Shown piece after piece: positions 7,179 through 9,384 of a DNA stretch of 9,384 nucleotides. Position numbers and translations under genes: made by a program. Source of the stretch: JANNHP01 sp031404455 (GTDB lineage: Bacteria > Planctomycetota > JAJSAM01 > JAJVHW01); contig JANNHP010000267.1 in assembly GCA_031404455.1 (NCBI GenBank), positions 1 through 9,384 of the forward strand, written 5' to 3'. Under the pieces are notes generated by a model that saw only the letters and a program-made list of their open reading frames with translations, did no database searches and had not been told where the DNA came from. Numbering within the stretch: the first letter of the stretch is position 1; the number at the start of each line of letters is the position of its first letter.

Positions 7179-7256
7179 ATGAAGACCCGCGTCCTTGCCG
7201 CTCTGACCGTCGTATTCTCGCTCGCAGCAGTTCTGTCGGCCTGCAGCCACCACTAA
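7179..7256 (+). CDS. 25-residue micro-prelipoprotein, mature part Cys-Ser-His-His
   Basis: ATG 7179 has GAGGAG at 7166-7171, seven bases upstream. The peptide has the full form of a prelipoprotein signal: K2/R4 in the n-region, a hydrophobic stretch LAALTVVFSLAAV, and a perfect lipobox L19-S20-A21-C22. Only S-H-H follows before TAA. If processed by the lipoprotein pathway, the product would be a lipidated tetrapeptide whose two histidines and terminal amine could bind a metal. Tiny lipoproteins such as entericidins exist but are longer. The alternatives are a leader peptide or a truncated gene; reading past the stop gives nothing resembling a lost domain. It lies 125 nt before the His-rich protein gene. 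Confidence 0.5.
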   Translation: MKTRVLAALTVVFSLAAVLSACSHH

Positions 7257-7273
7257 CAGCTCTGTTCTCGAGC

Positions 7274-7305
7274 CTCGGCCGGGCTCCCCAGAATGCCGGC
7301 CTGAG
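7274..7305. terminator. possible terminator hairpin after the micro-lipoprotein
   Basis: CTCGGCCGG (7274-7282) can pair with CCGGCCTGAG (7296-7305) as a 9-bp stem with one bulged T and a 13-nt loop. A smaller GATGC-TCCCC-GCATC hairpin (7305-7319), followed by TT, is directly downstream and partly competes with it. There is no proper T-tract. The position, between the micro-lipoprotein and the next well-formed gene, supports a terminator or a leader structure, without deciding which. Confidence 0.35.
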
Positions 7306-7380
7306 ATGCTCCCCGCATCTTGGGGTAGACTCCGGCGTCTCCAAATCGCGACCGGGCCGGATGAGCTCGCGGAGGATCTC

Positions 7381-8040
7381 ATGCTGCGTTGGACCGTTGC
7401 CGCCGCGTTTCTCGTCGCTGCTCCAGTGGCCTTGGCCACGGAGGACGCCCATCACGACCCGGTGGTTCATCATGATCCGGTCGTTCATCACGACCCGGTC
7501 GTCCACCCCGACCCCGTCGCGCATCCCGATCCGGTCGTCCACCACGACGATCCGCCCGTCCATCACGCAGCGTCGCAACCCGTCCACGAGCAGTCGGACC
7601 ACCACGACGCGACGTCCGGCGTGGACGTCCGTGTCGAGGTTGACATCGATCCGCAGCGCCAACACGAGACGCTGGTGGTGTCGATGCACCACCTCCCGAC
7701 GCACGACCCGGTTGTGCATCACGACGCGCCGCACCATGCCGGCGACGCGGCCCACCACGAGGACGCCGCCCCTGCAGCCGACCACCACGGAGCGGCGAAA
7801 GCGAAGGCGAAGCGCGCAAAGCCACGCGCCGAGGTCTTCATCGACGACGGGAACGGCAACTTCGTCCAGACGGACTCCGCACGGATCTCCCGCCGCGGTC
7901 GCGCGGTGCTGCGCTACTCGACGCGTCGCGGTCGGGGCCTCCCTCTCGATGCGGCGACGCTGCGCGACCTCGCGGGTCGTGCGTTCGAGGTCCGCGTGAA
8001 CGGCGCGGTCGTGGCGTCGGGCAACCTGCCGACGTTCTAG
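7381..8040 (+). CDS. secreted His-rich protein with HDPVVH repeats, probable metal buffer
   Basis: This is a 219-residue protein. ATG 7381 is chosen because GGAGG (7371-7375) is 5 nt upstream and a clean Sec signal follows (MLRWTVAAAFLVAAPVALA, cleavage near residue 19). Residues 23-62 are built of six-residue units HDPVVH or PDPVVH, repeated about six times, with a further copy at 107-114. In all, 27 histidines lie between residues 24 and 136, and there is no cysteine. A basic linker (AKAKAKRAKPRA, about 139-150) leads to a probable folded C-terminal domain of about 70 residues (VFIDDGNGNFVQTDS ... FEVRVNGAVVASGN) that I do not recognise. The composition suggests periplasmic binding of Cu(II), Zn or Ni, as in other His-rich metal-storage proteins such as SilE/PcoE, though no homology is claimed. 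The gene is followed after 9 nt by the ECF sigma gene, so the two are probably co-transcribed. Confidence 0.85.
   Translation: MLRWTVAAAFLVAAPVALATEDAHHDPVVHHDPVVHHDPVVHPDPVAHPDPVVHHDDPPVHHAASQPVHEQSDHHDATSGVDVRVEVDIDPQRQHETLVVSMHHLPTHDPVVHHDAPHHAGDAAHHEDAAPAADHHGAAKAKAKRAKPRAEVFIDDGNGNFVQTDSARISRRGRAVLRYSTRRGRGLPLDAATLRDLAGRAFEVRVNGAVVASGNLPTF
7450..7560 (+). repeat. in-frame 18-nt tandem repeat coding for HDPVVH units
   Basis: Units start at 7450, 7468, 7486, 7504, 7522 and 7540; the last is 21 nt. They follow the pattern CAY-CMC-GAY-CCS-GTS-GTY. Many differences between units are synonymous (CAT/CAC, GAT/GAC, GTC/GTG/GTT), so the repeat is kept at protein level rather than being a fresh DNA duplication. 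A separate copy of the same peptide appears near 7702-7725. Confidence 0.9.
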
Positions 8041-8049
8041 CGGCGGACC

Positions 8050-8610
8050 GTGGCCGGACGCATTCCGGTCGAGTCTCTGGACACGCTCCTCGCGAGCCAG
8101 CGCACGTTCCTCGCCTTCCTGCGGAAGCGAACCGGCTCCAGGGAGGACGCCGAGGAGATCCTGCAGAGTGCCTTCGCTCGCGCTCTGGAGAAGGGCGGCG
8201 AGTTGCGGCGGGATGAGAGCGTCGTCGCCTGGTTCTACCGGTTGCTTCGGAACTCGTTGGTCGACCACTGGCGACGGAAGGCCGCGGGGAAGCGGGCGCT
8301 CGCCGCCCGCGCGAGCGAGAGCGCGGCTGAGTCCTCCCACGACCCCGCCCTCGAGAAAGCAGTCTGCGCCTGTGTGAAGCGGCTCATCCCGTTGATCCGG
8401 CCCGAGTACGCGACCCTCATTGCCCGCGTCGATCTTGGGAGCCAGGAGGTGGCGGCGGCGGGACGCGACCTGGGGCTGAGCGCGGGGAACGCCCGCGTCC
8501 GGCTCCATCGCGCACGCGCGGCGCTTCGGCGCGAGGTCGTGCGCGCGTGCGGTACCTGCGCCGAACACGGCTGCATCGACTGCTCCTGCGGCGAGACTCA
8601 TCGGTCGTAG
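8050..8610 (+). CDS. CorE-like ECF sigma factor with Cys-rich metal-sensing end
   Basis: This 186-residue sigma-70-family ECF factor has region 2 at about 12-80 (EDAEEILQSAFARAL, WFYRLLRNSLVDHWRR) and region 4 at about 108-165 (YATLIARVDLGSQEVAAAGRDLGL, NARVRLHRARAALRR). It carries C-A-C (106-108) in the linker between the regions and C-terminal CGTCAEHGCIDCSC (167-180), seven cysteines in all. That combination, a CxC linker plus a cysteine-rich tail, is the hallmark of the CorE group (ECF44). In Myxococcus these bind copper, or cadmium/zinc, directly and need no anti-sigma factor; CorE controls copper ATPases and a multicopper oxidase there. No anti-sigma gene is seen here either. The start is GTG 8050, 9 nt after the previous stop with a poor ribosome site, so coupling to the His-rich gene is likely. 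The actual metal cannot be told from sequence alone. Confidence 0.9.
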   Translation: MAGRIPVESLDTLLASQRTFLAFLRKRTGSREDAEEILQSAFARALEKGGELRRDESVVAWFYRLLRNSLVDHWRRKAAGKRALAARASESAAESSHDPALEKAVCACVKRLIPLIRPEYATLIARVDLGSQEVAAAGRDLGLSAGNARVRLHRARAALRREVVRACGTCAEHGCIDCSCGETHRS

Positions 8611-8622
8611 GTCAGCGCCCGC

Positions 8623-8637
8623 GTCCGCGGCCCGGAC
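8623..8637. terminator. possible terminator hairpin after the sigma gene
   Basis: GTCCG-CGGCC-CGGAC is a perfect 5-bp stem with a 5-nt loop, 12 nt after the sigma-factor stop, followed by TTCC. It is short and lacks a T-tract. The location before a separate promoter at 8669 is the main support. Confidence 0.3.
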
Positions 8638-8668
8638 TTCCGACACTCTCTCAGTTCGCCGTCCGCGG

Positions 8669-8694
8669 TGTAACGCTGGCGGGGTTCCTTCGTC
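8669..8694 (+). promoter_or_regulatory. ECF-type promoter upstream of the copper ATPase
   Basis: TGTAAC (8669-8674), 16 bases, then CGTC (8691-8694). An AAC-containing -35 and a CGTC -10 at this spacing are the general hallmark of ECF sigma promoters. Transcription would start near 8700, about 30 nt before ATG 8731. GTAAC does not occur elsewhere in the intergenic DNA of this window. The CorE-like sigma gene directly upstream is the natural candidate to recognise it. Confidence 0.55.
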
Positions 8695-8730
8695 AGCCTT
8701 CGTGAACTGCGGCACAGAAGGAGCCATGCC

Positions 8731-9384
8731 ATGCGACATCCCCCTCGGAAGACCCTCGGCCCCGTGGTCACGGACGGCACGTCCACCTCGACATCCGCTG
8801 CCCGAGATCCCGTCTGCGGCATGGCCGTCGATCCGGCGACCGCGGCCGGGTCGGTGGAGCACGCCGGAACGACCTGGTACTTCTGCAGCAAGCACTGCGT
8901 CGAACGCTTCCGCGAGGACCCCGAACGCTGGACGACGCGCGAGGCCGCCGCCAAGCCGATGGGCACGGACGCTCCGGTGTCCGCTGCGGCTCCGGCGAAG
9001 TACACGTGCCCGATGCACCCCGAGGTCGTGCGCGACGGGCCGAGTGCCTGTCCGATCTGCGGCATGGCGCTCGAGCCGGTGGCGCCCACGGCCGAGAACC
9101 TCCCGTCGGACGAAGAGCGCGACATGGTCCGGCGCTTCCGCGGGGCGGCGTTCCTCTCGTCGCCTCTCCTCGTGATCGCGATGGCCGAGATGATCCCCGG
9201 CCTCGACCTCGCGCATCGGCTGCCGGTTCTCGCGTCGCCATGGCTCCAGTTCGCGCTCGCTACTCCCGTCGTCGTCTGGGCGGCGGCTCCGCTCTTCCAG
9301 CGCGCCTGGACCTCAGTCCGGACCTCGCAGCTCAACATGTTCACGCTGATCGGTCTCGGCGTGGGAGTCGCGTACGTCTACAGC
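8731..9384 (+). CDS. copper-type P1B ATPase, N-terminal part (runs off window)
   Basis: The frame is open from ATG 8731 to the window end, giving 218 residues of a protein normally 750-850 long. ATG 8731 is preferred over the out-of-frame ATG 8726 because AAGGAG (8718-8723) is 7 nt upstream and this frame carries the domains. Residues 25-67 are a YHS domain (RDPVCGMAVDP ... WYFCSKHCVERFREDPERW). Residues 91-117 are a heavy-metal-binding domain (YTCPMHPEVV ... CPICGMALEP). Membrane segments follow at about 138-157, 171-190 and 203 onward, with LNMFTLIGLGVGVAYVYS typical of CopA/CopB-type pumps. The catalytic DKTG and CPC-type motifs would lie outside the window, so Cu(I) versus Cu(II)/Ag specificity is open. 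It pumps metal from the cytoplasm using ATP. An ECF promoter lies in front. Confidence 0.93.
   Translation, partial: MRHPPRKTLGPVVTDGTSTSTSAARDPVCGMAVDPATAAGSVEHAGTTWYFCSKHCVERFREDPERWTTREAAAKPMGTDAPVSAAAPAKYTCPMHPEVVRDGPSACPICGMALEPVAPTAENLPSDEERDMVRRFRGAAFLSSPLLVIAMAEMIPGLDLAHRLPVLASPWLQFALATPVVVWAAAPLFQRAWTSVRTSQLNMFTLIGLGVGVAYVYS

Noticed and set aside
7450..7560. Short tandem repeats resembling a CRISPR array
   Set aside because: Units of 18 nt are directly adjacent with no spacers, stay in frame and differ mostly at silent positions, so they are a coding repeat.
7177..9216. Minus-strand ORF of 679 codons across the His-rich, sigma and ATPase genes
   Set aside because: It spans three plus-strand genes with clear families and ribosome sites. 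Its repeats are just the complement of the HDPVVH repeat.

Overview
The window is a compact heavy-metal (most likely copper) resistance locus from a high-GC Gram-negative bacterium. GC is roughly two thirds by eye, with strongly G/C third codon positions. An outer membrane is implied by the TolC-type channel and by several prelipoproteins. The combination of sigma-54/NtrC control, a CorE-like cysteine-rich ECF sigma factor and a two-domain multicopper oxidase would fit Myxococcota or another deltaproteobacterial-type or uncultured high-GC lineage, but no gene here fixes the taxonomy. I see no transposase, integrase, tRNA, rRNA or CRISPR array.

Layout. Bases 1-182 hold at most the last codons of an upstream gene, plus a GC hairpin. 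At 183-371 (+) is a tiny lipoprotein-like gene with a Met/His tail. Convergent to it is a minus-strand unit read from 2222 down to 417: a Cys-rich YHS-like metal-binding lipoprotein, then an NtrC-family sigma-54 activator. From the shared 424-base gap (2223-2646) a four-gene operon runs rightward: a His-rich DUF3347-type lipoprotein (2647), a TolC/CusC-type outer-membrane channel (3483), a Tat-exported two-domain multicopper oxidase (4904) and a DUF2231 membrane protein (6283). Neighbouring genes overlap by 4 nt or are 2 nt apart. The divergent gap carries a good sigma-54 (-24/-12) promoter on each strand and two inverted repeats roughly midway, which could be a shared enhancer for the NtrC protein.

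From 6817 to 7380 lies a poorly coding stretch with three very small ORFs: a membrane peptide split by an in-frame TGA, a 21-codon peptide with an almost-lipobox, and a 25-codon prelipoprotein with a perfect lipobox whose mature part would be only Cys-Ser-His-His. Next comes a second regulatory block: a secreted protein with a His-Asp-Pro-Val-Val-His repeat (7381), a CorE-like ECF sigma factor with CxC and C-terminal Cys-rich sensor motifs (8050), an ECF-type promoter (TGTAAC-N16-CGTC), and the start of a copper-type P1B ATPase (8731, cut by the window end).

Working model (inference). The ATPase exports Cu(I) from the cytoplasm. The periplasmic oxidase converts Cu(I) to Cu(II). His- and Cys-rich lipoproteins and the repeat protein buffer the metal, and the TolC-type channel takes part in export across the outer membrane. 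Two control tiers are visible: an NtrC/sigma-54 tier for the envelope operon, and a metal-sensing ECF sigma tier for the ATPase. No histidine kinase, RND pump or membrane-fusion protein is in the window.
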